This document shows positions 1 to 8,352 of a stretch of DNA of 64,000 bases, in pieces. Position 1 is the stretch's first letter; each line of letters begins with the position of its first letter. Both the position numbers and the translations under genes were made by a program. The DNA is taken from contig NZ_CP016499.1 in NCBI RefSeq assembly GCF_001713475.1, forward strand, positions 4,155,501 to 4,219,500, in the 5' to 3' direction. The DNA comes from Agrobacterium sp. RAC06. GTDB lineage: Bacteria; Pseudomonadota; Alphaproteobacteria; Rhizobiales; Rhizobiaceae. Under the pieces are notes generated by a model. The model worked only from the letters and a program-made list of their open reading frames with translations. It made no database searches and was not told the DNA's origin.

Positions 1-389
1 ATCTGGCGGTCCATGAAGTTTGTCTTCCACGCGTCGAAGGCAACCACCGCGTCCCTGAACTTCGTAAGTTCTGCAGGTGCCGATGCCGACAGCATTGTTT
101 CGATGTTGGGACGGTCCGCGCTCATTTCCGCAGCCATCTCTTCTGCGCCAGCTGCGTAGTCGCGGTTGCCGGTCAACAGGAAGGTCTTCAGCTTGAGGTC
201 CGCAACATAGAGATCGGCGGAGAATTCTTCGATCACCGCAACGGCGCGATTCATCGTCGCGGTTTCCGCGACCTGTTCACGGGCCATAATGGTGCGATTG
301 TGCATGAAGGTCGAGGCTGCGATCGCGATGGCGGCGAGGAGTCCGAAAGCGATAAAGCCTTTGGCGCTTACGGATAAATTCTTGAGCAT
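1..389 (-). CDS. Methyl-accepting chemotaxis protein, N-terminal part (truncated by window edge)
   Basis: Only the first 129 codons are inside the window; the gene runs off the left edge. The start is the ATG at 387-389. Residues 8-28 form one hydrophobic membrane segment beginning MLKNLSVSAKGF. A helical, acidic/alanine-rich periplasmic stretch follows and contains LKTFLLTGNRDY, typical of four-helix-bundle (4HB_MCP) sensor domains. The HAMP and signalling parts would lie outside, so the receptor class is inferred from the N-terminus alone. It lies about 80 bp downstream of the Cache-like gene on the same strand, so the two are probably co-transcribed. Confidence 0.7.
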   Translation of the reverse strand, partial: MLKNLSVSAKGFIAFGLLAAIAIAASTFMHNRTIMAREQVAETATMNRAVAVIEEFSADLYVADLKLKTFLLTGNRDYAAGAEEMAAEMSADRPNIETMLSASAPAELTKFRDAVVAFDAWKTNFMDRQ

Positions 390-469
390 AGTAAAATCCT
401 GTCCCGGTCGGGGTCGAATTGGATCATGGTTTACAGGACGGCCGCCATCATGGGGGTCGTGTCGACGGA

Positions 470-1078
470 TCAGCTGCCGGCCAGCGCCCGGCGCTCGAGT
501 TCCGTCAGGTTGAGTTCGACGGTAACGGCACCAATCTTCTTCTTGGCGCTGTCGACCAGCGTCAGGCTCACCTGGTTTCGCCAGATCTTCATGTCGTCGT
601 CCCACTCGGCTTCATCGATGAAGATCGCGTCCTCCGAGACGTCATAGGTCTTCTGGAACTTGGCCTCGTCGCCCTGCCAGAAGTCGCTGGTGATCGAGCT
701 CTGGCCGACATTCAGGCCGTTCTTGTCCATCACGAAGATTTCAGGATAGAGGCCGAGCGATTTACCCTGGATGCGGGCGAGATAGACGGAGAGCGGGCTG
801 GAGAGCGTCGCGGCGATCAGCGGCTTGTCGGCTGCCTCGCGCTCGGCCTTCCATTGATTGTCCAGCTCGTCGATCTTGTCCTGGGACAGGTCTGTGAGCC
901 GAGCGTTCTGTGCCTCGACCGATACGGTGACAATCTCGGCGGACACGAATTCCTGGATCTGCTTGATGAGCTCGGGCGAGACGAGCTTGGCGATATCAGG
1001 CTGGGCCGGTTCTGCATGGGCAGTGGCGAGTGACGCGACGATGAACGTCGATGCCAATGCTGTCGTGACGAATTTCAT
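470..1078 (-). CDS. Stand-alone periplasmic Cache/PDC-like sensor protein
   Basis: A secreted protein of 202 residues. Residues 1-22 are a signal peptide ending AHA. The rest is one soluble domain with no further membrane segment. The stretch FVMDKNGLNVG followed by SDFWQGDEAKF resembles the core of PDC/Cache ligand-binding domains normally found inside chemoreceptors and histidine kinases. I chose the ATG at 1076-1078 because AAGGAG lies 6 nt upstream; a TTG five codons earlier would sit on that ribosome site. The chemoreceptor start follows 80 bp downstream. I infer a periplasmic ligand-binding partner for that receptor. Ligand unknown. Confidence 0.65.
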   Translation of the reverse strand: MKFVTTALASTFIVASLATAHAEPAQPDIAKLVSPELIKQIQEFVSAEIVTVSVEAQNARLTDLSQDKIDELDNQWKAEREAADKPLIAATLSSPLSVYLARIQGKSLGLYPEIFVMDKNGLNVGQSSITSDFWQGDEAKFQKTYDVSEDAIFIDEAEWDDDMKIWRNQVSLTLVDSAKKKIGAVTVELNLTELERRALAGS

Positions 1079-1488
1079 GATGGTCTCCTTCAACTCCCCC
1101 TAATTCTAGGGATCATTACTAAACGGACCATTAATATAAGAAATTGCCTATCTAGAATTGTAATTAAATCCAATGATTTAAGTAGGCTTTTCCGTCTCGG
1201 ATTTGCGCTTGTGGGCAGCTTGAGGTTGTCTTTTCGGTTGTGTTGTTTCGGAGCCCGGCACGCTAAGCAAATGAAAAGATGCATTAAAGTTGGGCATATG
1301 TACCGAAGATTGGGCTTTTTCTCATTGGCTCGCCATGCGTGTTCGCCGTCTCGGTTGTACCGCTACCGTAGCTCAAATGCCCCTCCGGAAGGCACGGTGC
1401 GACGCGAAGCGACATTGATATAAATGAAAAAAGGACCGCCTTCCGGCAGTCCCTTGGTCATGTTGCATGTAGCTTAGCCTATTGAGCT
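1079..1488. other. Intergenic region between hemH and the Cache-like gene
   Basis: About 410 bp without a convincing gene. The part next to the Cache-like gene (1110-1200) is AT-rich compared with its surroundings and should carry that operon's promoter, but I cannot pick out a confident -35/-10 pair. The hemH terminator occupies 1427-1452. Short open frames in between lack ribosome sites and look like chance. Confidence 0.6.
1427..1452 (-). terminator. Rho-independent terminator of hemH
   Basis: On the minus strand an 8-bp stem (GGACTGCC / GGCGGTCC, loop GGAA) at 1433-1452 is followed by six T residues (1427-1432). It lies about 36 bp after the hemH stop codon. Confidence 0.8.
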
Positions 1489-2523
1489 TCAGGCCCAACC
1501 CTGGAGCTCCCGGCGGACGACGTTCTCGATCACGCGCATGCCGTCGTCGCTGTCGTTGAGGCAGGGAATGTGGGTGAACTTCTCGCCGCCATTGTGCAGG
1601 AAGTCCTCGCCGGCTTCACCGGCGATTTCCTCCAGTGTTTCCAAACAGTCGGAGACGAAGCCCGGGTTCATGATGGCGATGCGCTTGACGCCTTCCTGGG
1701 CCAGCTTTTCGACCGTCTTGTCGGTATAGGGCTGCAGCCATTCCTCGGGCCCGAAACGCGACTGGAAGGTCACCATCAGCTTTTCCTTCTCCCAGCCGAG
1801 ATGCTCGCGCAAGAGACGCGTCGTCTTGTGACACTGGCAGTGATAGGGGTCGCCCTTCATGAAGTAGGACTTCGGAATGCCGTGATAGGAGGTTATCACC
1901 AGTTCAGGCTCCCAGTCGAGGGTCGCCAGATGCTGGTTGATGGAGTTGGCAAGGGCGGCAATGTAGACCGGATCATCGGCATATTGCGGCACGGTGCGCA
2001 AAGCCGGCTGCCAGCGCATCTTCAACAGCGCCTTGAAGGCTTCATCGTTGACGGTCGCCGTGGTTGCCGCCGCATAGTGTGGGTAGAGCGGATAGACGAG
2101 AATTTTCTCGCAACCCGCCTTCTGCATCTCGTTCATCTTCGCCTGGATCGCCGGCTGGCCGTAGCGCATGGCCCAATCGACATGCACGTTCGGCAGATCC
2201 TTCAAGGCAACCGCGAGCTTTTCCGCCTGGCTGCGGGTGTAGGTGCGCAGGTAGCTTTCGTCGAGATCCTTGTTCCAGATCTCTTCATAGGCCTTGCCGA
2301 CCTTCTGTGGGCGTCGGTTGAGAACAATCCCGTACAGAATGGGGTACCAGAACCACCGTGACCACTCGATGACGCGCTTATCCGTCAGGAATTCCTCGAG
2401 ATAGCGGCGCATGGACTTGTAGTCCGTGCCATCGGGCGTTCCAAGGTTGACGAGCAGGACGCCGACCTTGCCGAAATTGACGGGCGGATGGTCGGAGGGC
2501 CAATGGGCAGGCATTACATTCAT
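1489..2523 (-). CDS. hemH: Ferrochelatase (protohaem ferro-lyase)
   Basis: Inserts ferrous iron into protoporphyrin IX, the last step of protohaem synthesis, at the inner face of the cytoplasmic membrane. The product is 344 residues, the usual length for the bacterial family. Residues 22-31 (VLLVNLGTPD) are the conserved N-terminal signature. His214 lies in SYHGIPKSY, the family's metal-binding/catalytic His, and Glu295 in the SDCLETLEEI segment is the second conserved catalytic position. The ATG at 2521-2523 has AGGA 7 nt upstream. The gene stands between two terminators, so it is probably monocistronic. Confidence 0.96.
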   Translation of the reverse strand: MNVMPAHWPSDHPPVNFGKVGVLLVNLGTPDGTDYKSMRRYLEEFLTDKRVIEWSRWFWYPILYGIVLNRRPQKVGKAYEEIWNKDLDESYLRTYTRSQAEKLAVALKDLPNVHVDWAMRYGQPAIQAKMNEMQKAGCEKILVYPLYPHYAAATTATVNDEAFKALLKMRWQPALRTVPQYADDPVYIAALANSINQHLATLDWEPELVITSYHGIPKSYFMKGDPYHCQCHKTTRLLREHLGWEKEKLMVTFQSRFGPEEWLQPYTDKTVEKLAQEGVKRIAIMNPGFVSDCLETLEEIAGEAGEDFLHNGGEKFTHIPCLNDSDDGMRVIENVVRRELQGWA

Positions 2524-2592
2524 CTTGATATCCTGGTGATGAGATCTCGACCGATACGTGGCGAAGGCCAGTTGAGATCATCTGATAAAAGC

Positions 2593-2626
2593 AAAAGCCG
2601 GCCCGGGGAAGCCCGGACCGGCTTTT
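2593..2626 (-). terminator. Terminator of the 5'-nucleotidase gene
   Basis: A long stem (AAAAGCCGGTCCGGG paired with CCCGGGCCGGCTTTT, short loop) ends in TTTTGCTTTT on the minus strand, 18 bp after the stop codon. Confidence 0.85.
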
Positions 2627-2644
2627 GTCATGCGTCAAACGGTC

Positions 2645-4543
2645 TTACTTCGGCGGAAGCTGCAATTCCCGGCCGATCGAGAGCGCGTTCGGATTGCGCA
2701 GCGTGTTCGCCTCGGCGATCTTGCTCCACATCATGCCGTCACCATAGGTGGCCTCGGCGATCTTCCAGAGGCTGTCGCCGGCAACCACCTTGTAGACGGT
2801 TTCGGCAGTCGCCATGGCCGCATCCGCGGCGGTTGCCGCCGGAGCTTCTGCGGCAGCCGGAGCCTCGGTTGCTGCCGGAGCCTGAGCGGGCGCTTCGGTT
2901 GCCGGCGTGGTCGTGTCGCCTGCCGGCGGTGCCGTCGCGGAGATCACGGTGATGCGACCGTCGGTGTAAGGCCTGTAGGGGCTGTTCTTGGCGATGTAGT
3001 CGGCCACGACAGTTTCGAGGCCCGGGCCGAAATCGTAGGCGTTCTGTCCGCCGCTCTCGAACACGCCATAGCCATCACCACCGGTGCGCATATAGTTGTT
3101 GGTGGCCACGCCGTAGACCTTCTCGGGGTCAATGGCGACGAAGGCGTCACCTTCCTTGACCTCGACGGAGGAGATGCGGCTGCCGGCCGGCTTGGTCAGG
3201 TCGGCGGTGTATTTCAGACCGGATACCTGCGGGAAACGGCCGGCCGCTTCCTCGACCTGGCTCACGCCGTTCTCGAGGGCGGCCACGATGTCGGAGCCCT
3301 TGAGCTGGAAGGAGGCAAGCGTGTTCTGGAAGGGAAGCACCGTCAGGACCTCGCCCATGGTGACGGTGCCGGCGTCGATCGACGCGCGCAGACCGCCGCC
3401 ATTCTGGATGGCGATGGTGATGCCCTGATCGCTGAGGCGATCGACCATGGCGTCCGCCACCAGATTGCCCATGGTGCATTCGACTGCACGGCAGGTTTCA
3501 CGCGAGCCGTCGATGGCTTCGGCGCTCTCGCCGATCTCCTTCAGTTTCAACTCCTCGATCGGGCCACCGAGTTCGGCCACCTTGGCGACGAAGCCTTCAT
3601 CCGGGGTCACGGAGGCGTCTAGCAGCTTCGGTTCGCCAGTCGCGGTCTTGACGACGCCTGCGTCATCAAAAACGACCGTCAGGTCGCCGAGATACTTGGA
3701 ATAGGCATAGGCCTGGACGATCGGCACATCCGCGCCGGACGGGTTCTTCACCAGGGTCGGGTAGGGGCCCGCTGCCTTCTCGTCGGTATTGGACAAAAGC
3801 GAATGGCTGTGGCCGCCGACGATCACGTCGATGCCGTCAACGGCTGCCGCGATTTCCTGATCCTTGACGTAGCCGACATGCGAGAGCAGCACGATCTTGT
3901 CGATGCCCTGGCCTTCGATTTCGGCCACGGCTTCCTTCAGATAGCCGATCTCGTCGGCAAACAGGATGGTGTCGCCAGGCGAGGAGGTCTCGTCCGTGTC
4001 GGTTGCGAGGACCGAGACAATCGCGACCTTCTCCTCGCCGAATTCCTTGACGATGTAGGGCTTGAACTTGTCGGCGACCGGAGAGTTGAGGCCAGCCAGC
4101 GTGTTGCCGGAGATCATCGGGAATTTCAGCGCGTCGATGAACTTCGCCAGCTCTTCCGGGCCGTCATCGAATTCGTGGTTGCCGATGGCCATGGCGTCGA
4201 AGCCGATGCCGTTCATGAAGTCGGCAATCGGGGCGCTCTTGTAGGTGGTGTAGAAGAGCGAGCCCTGGAACTGGTCGCCAGCGTCGAGTGTCAGCACGTT
4301 CTTGCCCGTGAGTTCTGCGCGGCGCGCATCGATGGCGGCCTTCACGCGGGCGATGCCGCCGAAGCATTCGTTGGCGGCCGCATCTTTTGCCGAGCAGGTC
4401 GAATCGGATTTGCTGATGGCCTCGATGCGGGAATGCAGGTCATTGATGTGCAGGATATTGAGTTCGAAATCGGCCAGAGCTGTTCCGGCGGTCAGGGCCA
4501 GCACCGAGGCGCTGAAAAGGCCAATCTTCAAATGTCTGAACAT
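2645..4543 (-). CDS. Periplasmic bifunctional metallophosphatase/5'-nucleotidase with C-terminal LysM
   Basis: A 632-residue UshA-like enzyme expected to hydrolyse extracellular nucleotides or related phosphoesters. Residues 1-24 are a signal peptide. The two-metal site is visible: Asp35 and His37 (HINDLHSR), then DAGDQFQGS, GNHEFDDG and GGHSHS. The 5'-nucleotidase C-terminal domain follows (PFQNTLASFQLKG, RTGGDGYGVF). An Ala/Pro/Thr-rich linker (about residues 520-575) leads to a LysM motif (VVAGDSLWKIAEATYGDG, near 580-632), which should bind peptidoglycan. I chose the ATG at 4541-4543 because AGGAGA lies just upstream; a GTG nine codons earlier would overlap that site. It is probably monocistronic. 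Confidence 0.88.
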   Translation of the reverse strand: MFRHLKIGLFSASVLALTAGTALADFELNILHINDLHSRIEAISKSDSTCSAKDAAANECFGGIARVKAAIDARRAELTGKNVLTLDAGDQFQGSLFYTTYKSAPIADFMNGIGFDAMAIGNHEFDDGPEELAKFIDALKFPMISGNTLAGLNSPVADKFKPYIVKEFGEEKVAIVSVLATDTDETSSPGDTILFADEIGYLKEAVAEIEGQGIDKIVLLSHVGYVKDQEIAAAVDGIDVIVGGHSHSLLSNTDEKAAGPYPTLVKNPSGADVPIVQAYAYSKYLGDLTVVFDDAGVVKTATGEPKLLDASVTPDEGFVAKVAELGGPIEELKLKEIGESAEAIDGSRETCRAVECTMGNLVADAMVDRLSDQGITIAIQNGGGLRASIDAGTVTMGEVLTVLPFQNTLASFQLKGSDIVAALENGVSQVEEAAGRFPQVSGLKYTADLTKPAGSRISSVEVKEGDAFVAIDPEKVYGVATNNYMRTGGDGYGVFESGGQNAYDFGPGLETVVADYIAKNSPYRPYTDGRITVISATAPPAGDTTTPATEAPAQAPAATEAPAAAEAPAATAADAAMATAETVYKVVAGDSLWKIAEATYGDGMMWSKIAEANTLRNPNALSIGRELQLPPK

Positions 4544-4699
4544 CTTATCTCTCCTGTTGCAATCGATCACCGGAAGTCTGGCACGGATTGATGACAGTCA
4601 CGCGCCAGAATTCGGATGGCGGATGTTTTCATCAAGGCCGGAACAGGGCAAGCAAAATTCACTTGATGTCCGCATGTTCGCGGGGCCAGAAACGAAAGA

Positions 4700-4718
4700 A
4701 GCGGCCGCTTGGGCCGCT
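4700..4718 (-). terminator. Terminator of omp10
   Basis: A perfect 7-bp stem (AGCGGCC / GGCCGCT, loop CAAGC) is followed by TCTTTCGTTTC on the minus strand, 27 bp after the omp10 stop. Confidence 0.7.
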
Positions 4719-4745
4719 CCTCGATCAGTCTGTCCTGGCGCCGGC

Positions 4746-5108
4746 TCAGCCGCGTCGGGCGAGCGAGAACTGGGCGCCGCTGTCGGAGGTGCAGTTCAGC
4801 TGTGTCGGCGTGACGAGGGCGCAATTCACCTTCTGCTGCGTGTTGCGAACCAGAGACGTCATGTTGATCTCGACCAGGCGGTCATTGACCAGCGTGTAGG
4901 TGCCGGATGCGAGGATCTGGTTGGAATCGGTCGTCCGCGTGGTGAAGGTGCCGCCCTGGAAGGTCGAGGCGATGCCATTCGGATCAACCCAGGCGCCTTC
5001 GATCGACGGACCCTGCTGAACGGCCGGCAACTGGCGGGGAGGGCTGGAATAGCAGGACGAAAGGGCGAGGCTCATCGCCGTTACAGCCACCAGGGATCTG
5101 ATTTTCAT
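4746..5108 (-). CDS. omp10: Outer-membrane lipoprotein Omp10
   Basis: A 120-residue lipoprotein. A short signal peptide ends in a lipobox at residues 16-19 (LSSC) with Cys19 as the lipidation site. The mature part is a small AprI/Inh-type beta domain closely matching Brucella Omp10 as I remember it: EGAWVDPNGIASTF, then TTRTTDSN, KVNCALVTPTQLNCTS and a terminal SLARRG. The two cysteines in the NCAL...LNC segment could form a disulphide. I chose the ATG at 5106-5108 (GGGAGACAAGA upstream); the reading frame extends 30 codons further but without a ribosome site. Confidence 0.88.
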   Translation of the reverse strand: MKIRSLVAVTAMSLALSSCYSSPPRQLPAVQQGPSIEGAWVDPNGIASTFQGGTFTTRTTDSNQILASGTYTLVNDRLVEINMTSLVRNTQQKVNCALVTPTQLNCTSDSGAQFSLARRG

Positions 5109-5250
5109 TCTTGTCTCCCACCATCTCGGCGGTTCGGTCCGGCCGCCCACCGTTTGCGTTGTCATCGAGAACATGCCGCGAAGCCTCGGCCAAAGCAAGG
5201 CGAAAGCCTTGTATTGCCGGGGTTATCCCGTCCTTGCTTGCAACGAGAAA

Positions 5251-5272
5251 GGCCCGCCGCGAGCGACGGGCC
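5251..5272 (-). terminator. Terminator of homospermidine synthase gene
   Basis: A 9-bp stem (GGCCCGTCG / CGGCGGGCC, with one G-T pair) is followed by TTTCTCGTT on the minus strand, 22 bp after the stop codon. Confidence 0.6.
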
Positions 5273-5294
5273 CCAAGCTCTGGCCTGAAACCGT

Positions 5295-6737
5295 TTATCG
5301 GACCAGGATGTTCCGGAACTGCCACGGATCCTTTTCATCGAGGTCTTCCGGGAAGAGGCCCGGGCGACCATCAAGAGGCGTCCAGTCGGTGTAGTGGCCT
5401 TCGACCGGGCCGAGATAGGGCGACTGCACTTCCAGGCAGCGCTTGTAGTCCATCTCGTCGGCTTCGACGATGCCGGCCTTCGGGTTCTCGATCGCCCAGA
5501 CCATGCCGGCGAGCACGGCCGAGGTCACCTGCAGACCGGTTGCGTTCTGATAGGGCGCGATGCGGCGGGTTTCTTCGAGCGACAGGCGCGAACCGAACCA
5601 GTAGGCGTTCTTTTCGTGGCCGTAGAGCAGCACACCGAGCTCGTCGACGCCGTCAACCAGTTCGTCTTCGTTCAGCACGTGCAAAACAGGCTGCTGCGTG
5701 CCGCCATTGCCGAACATCTCGTGCAGCGAAAGGACGGCGTCGTTGGCCGGGTGGTAGGCATAGTGGCAGGTCGGACGATAGACGACTTCGCCGTCCTTCT
5801 CGACGGTGAAGTAGTCGGCGATCGAGATCGACTCGTTGTGGGTTACGAGGAAGCCGTATTGCGGGCCGGGCGTCGGGCACCAGGTGCGGACACGGGTGTT
5901 GGCGCCCGGCTGCTCCAGATAGATCGCGGCCTTGCAGCCCTTCTTGTGCTTCTTGGCGTTCTTCGGCATCCAGTTTTCATGGGTGCCCCAGCCGAGTTCG
6001 GAGGGCTGCAGACCTTCCGAGATGAAGCCTTCGGCCGACCATGTGTTCCAGAAGACGTTGAGCGGCTTCGGGTTCTTGGTGCGCTGGGTGTCGCGTTCGG
6101 CGATGTGCACGCCCTTGACGCCGACCTTCTTCATCAACTTGGCCCAGCCGTCACGATCGTTCTGGTCGGGCTCTTCGAATTTCAGGCCGATTTCATGGGC
6201 GAGGTTGACGAGGCCCTGCTTTACGAACCAGGACACCATGCCCGGGTTTGCGCCGCAGGTGGACACGGCCGTCGTGCCGCCCGGGTTCTTCGCCTTTTCC
6301 TGGCGCACGGTTTCGCGCAGCGCGTAATTGGTGCGCTCGGAATTCTTCATGTTCTTGTCGAAGTAGAAGCCGAGCCAGGGCTCGACAACCGTGTCGATGT
6401 AGAGCACGTCGAGCTTGCGGCAGAGCTTCATCAGATCGAGCGAGCCGGTGTCGACCGACAGGTTGACGCAGAAGCCCTGGCCTTCGCCTTCGGTCAGAAG
6501 CGGCTTCAGGAGCTTCTTGTAGTTGTCCTTGGTGACATGCGCCTGGATGTGCTTGATGCCATGCTTGGCAAGCAGGTCGGCTTCGTCATTGCGGGGATCG
6601 ATGACGACCATCCGGCTCTTGTCGAACTTGAAGTGGCGTTCGATCAGCGGCAGGGTGCCGCGGCCGATCGAGCCGAAACCGATCATCACGATCGGGCCGG
6701 TGATCTCGCCATAAACCGGGTAGGTCATTTCGCTCAT
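5295..6737 (-). CDS. hss: Homospermidine synthase
   Basis: NAD-dependent enzyme that makes sym-homospermidine from putrescine, the characteristic polyamine of many rhizobia. The product is 480 residues, as expected. The N-terminal Rossmann fold shows MIGFGSIGRGTLPLIERHF (about residues 18-36) and VVIDPRND. Further saccharopine-dehydrogenase-like signatures are DTVVEPWLGFYFD, STCGANPGMVSWFVKQG and GTHENWMPK. The ATG at 6735-6737 follows AAGGAGACGGAA, a strong ribosome site. It carries its own terminator and stands alone between omp10 and the DUF3445 gene. Confidence 0.95.
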   Translation of the reverse strand: MSEMTYPVYGEITGPIVMIGFGSIGRGTLPLIERHFKFDKSRMVVIDPRNDEADLLAKHGIKHIQAHVTKDNYKKLLKPLLTEGEGQGFCVNLSVDTGSLDLMKLCRKLDVLYIDTVVEPWLGFYFDKNMKNSERTNYALRETVRQEKAKNPGGTTAVSTCGANPGMVSWFVKQGLVNLAHEIGLKFEEPDQNDRDGWAKLMKKVGVKGVHIAERDTQRTKNPKPLNVFWNTWSAEGFISEGLQPSELGWGTHENWMPKNAKKHKKGCKAAIYLEQPGANTRVRTWCPTPGPQYGFLVTHNESISIADYFTVEKDGEVVYRPTCHYAYHPANDAVLSLHEMFGNGGTQQPVLHVLNEDELVDGVDELGVLLYGHEKNAYWFGSRLSLEETRRIAPYQNATGLQVTSAVLAGMVWAIENPKAGIVEADEMDYKRCLEVQSPYLGPVEGHYTDWTPLDGRPGLFPEDLDEKDPWQFRNILVR

Positions 6738-6873
6738 TTCCGTCTCCTTGGAGGCCCGGTCGTTGTGCCTGGGCCATGTTTCCGGCCTGTCTTGTGCGGC
6801 CGGAGCGATACTGGCGGTTCTAGATCACAAAAATCTGACACAATAAAGGGTAGGGGCATGGGGGTGAGGGGCC

Positions 6874-7743
6874 TCACCGCTGATTTTCGAGTGCTGTATC
6901 TTGCCGCAGGTGGGCGACGAGCCGGTCACGCTGGGTGTCGAGGCCCTTGTATCGGAGCTGATCGCCGGCGAGGCCCTCCAGCTGCTCGGCCAGGGCGGCG
7001 CCGAGCCTTCTGCCGTCAGGATGGTTCCTGAACGCTGTGACCGGATCCAGATATATGCGGATCGTGAAGACGATAGCGCCTGTCACAGGCAGTTTCGTCA
7101 GCGTTTGGCGCTCGACGCGTACCACGGCCTCATGCGGTTGGGCGTCGTCGTTGCGGCCGGTTTCCGGGTGAAAGAGCTTTTCCTTCCAGTTGATCGACCA
7201 ATTGAAACGCTCGGCGGGCAGGCCGGGCGCCAGATTGTCGAAGATGCGGTTGATCATGGCAGCGTTGCGCGTGCCGCCCTGGAACCCCGGCACATGCTCG
7301 TGGACCTCCTCCATCGGTCGATCGAACTTTTCCGCAAGCGACCAGGAGGATGGGAAGGAGAGATGAGCAGCGGCGATGGACCAGCCGGCGTCGCGCTTCA
7401 TCATGATGACGAGGTCGTCCTGTACCAGCATCCCAGCGCGCATGAGCGGGGGCAGGGTGTCGTCGTTCATGGACGGCGCATGCTTGTGTTGCGGATGATG
7501 GGCTTTGAGATGGGCGACGAGGGCTGCCAGACATTCCTCCTGGGCGGGGAGACTGTCTTCGGTCGCCCGGAAGACGTTCTCGTGCCGTGCCGCTGCCAGC
7601 GCGCGCTTTTCGTTCAGGTAGCGATCGCAGTCGGCATCCGGTTCGATCCAGCGGGTCGGGTCGAGAGCGGACAGGCCGATGGTGAAGGGGCGCGTCGGGC
7701 CGGCGTATGGTGTGTGGGTGAGTTTCGGTCGCGCCTTGATCAC
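6874..7743 (-). CDS. DUF3445 family, haem-dependent oxidative N-demethylase-like
   Basis: A 289-residue cytosolic protein of the DUF3445 family (PF11927), related to the alpha subunit of haem-dependent oxidative N-demethylase. Recognisable segments are LSALDPTRWIEPDADCDRYL near the N-terminus, MKRDAGWSIAAAHLSFPSSW, a central WSINWKEKLFHP and an RVERQTLTKLPVTGAIVFTI segment. The real substrate is unknown. It starts with GTG at 7741-7743, overlapping the end of hicB by 4 nt (GTGA), so translation is likely coupled to the toxin-antitoxin genes. No good separate ribosome site is visible. Confidence 0.8.
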   Translation of the reverse strand: MIKARPKLTHTPYAGPTRPFTIGLSALDPTRWIEPDADCDRYLNEKRALAAARHENVFRATEDSLPAQEECLAALVAHLKAHHPQHKHAPSMNDDTLPPLMRAGMLVQDDLVIMMKRDAGWSIAAAHLSFPSSWSLAEKFDRPMEEVHEHVPGFQGGTRNAAMINRIFDNLAPGLPAERFNWSINWKEKLFHPETGRNDDAQPHEAVVRVERQTLTKLPVTGAIVFTIRIYLDPVTAFRNHPDGRRLGAALAEQLEGLAGDQLRYKGLDTQRDRLVAHLRQDTALENQR

Positions 7744-8138
7744 GCCGAGCGCTCGATCTCTTTGCGAGCGCAGCTTGCCAGGAAGGCCGACCGGGTGAGG
7801 CCTCGCTGCTTGGCTGCCTGGTCGATTGCGGCCAGCGTTCCTGCTTCCATCGTGATGTTCGCCCGGACAGTCCGTGTATCGTCTTCGATGAGGGGCACGC
7901 GGATGAGGAATGCGCCGGCAGCCAATTCGTCACGAACATCGGAACGCTCGACGATATCCTGATGAGAGGAGGGGACCGGAAGCTCTTCATCCTCTGCCCA
8001 AAGCCTCAAGGCTTCGATTGCGTTGATGACAAGGTCTTCATCGCGATCCGCTGCCGAGAATACGGTTGGCAAATCGGGGAAGCTGATGCCGTAGGCACTC
8101 TCCAGGTCCTTATGGACCAAAGCCACGTAGTATCGCAT
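7740..8138 (-). CDS. hicB: HicB-type antitoxin
   Basis: A 132-residue antitoxin. The N-terminal half (MRYYVALVHKDLESAYGISF, then PDLPTVFSAADRDEDLVINA) is the RNase-H-like HicB fold that masks the toxin. The C-terminal half (RTVRANITMEAGTLAAIDQA, then LTRSAFLASCA) is a ribbon-helix-helix DNA-binding domain, so this protein should also repress its own promoter. The gene follows hicA by 20 nt, the usual toxin-first order. The ribosome site is weak, consistent with coupling. A matching dyad operator lies upstream of hicA. Confidence 0.9.
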   Translation of the reverse strand: MRYYVALVHKDLESAYGISFPDLPTVFSAADRDEDLVINAIEALRLWAEDEELPVPSSHQDIVERSDVRDELAAGAFLIRVPLIEDDTRTVRANITMEAGTLAAIDQAAKQRGLTRSAFLASCARKEIERSA

Positions 8139-8158
8139 ATGCCGATTTCTCTTGCTCT

Positions 8159-8341
8159 TCAGATCCAGCCCGCCTGTTTCGCAATCGCCCGGGCGGTGCC
8201 AAGCGGGAAATCCTTCTTCGGATGGGGCACGATGATCGTCTTGCCACCTTTCCGAAGCTTGTGATGGGAGCCAGACACCGAAACAAGTTCATATCCCTCG
8301 GCCTTCAGGCGCTGGATGATCTTGCGCGAGTCCTTCTCCAT
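8159..8341 (-). CDS. hicA: HicA-type mRNA interferase toxin
   Basis: A 60-residue toxin with the double-stranded-RNA-binding-like HicA fold. It would cleave mRNA and stop growth when HicB is lost. The catalytic histidine lies in GSHHKLRK (His26/His27), followed by IIVPHPKKDFPLGTARAI, a typical family ending. The length is normal for HicA, so the toxin looks intact. The ATG at 8339-8341 has GGAGACAGGTA upstream. It is the first gene of a probable hicA-hicB-DUF3445 transcript. Confidence 0.92.
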   Translation of the reverse strand: MEKDSRKIIQRLKAEGYELVSVSGSHHKLRKGGKTIIVPHPKKDFPLGTARAIAKQAGWI

Positions 8342-8352
8342 TACCTGTCTCC

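Noticed and set aside
470..1078. Alternative TTG start at 1093 for the Cache-like protein
   Set aside because: It would place the start on the AAGGAG ribosome site that correctly spaces the ATG at 1078.
1211..1423. Small plus-strand open frame in the gap before hemH
   Set aside because: No ribosome site, Arg/Ser/Cys-rich composition and overlap with the hemH terminator; most likely chance.
5394..7031. Long plus-strand open frame (545 codons) opposite homospermidine synthase
   Set aside because: It mirrors a clearly conserved enzyme in high-GC DNA, shows no domain and has no ribosome site; it is a shadow frame.
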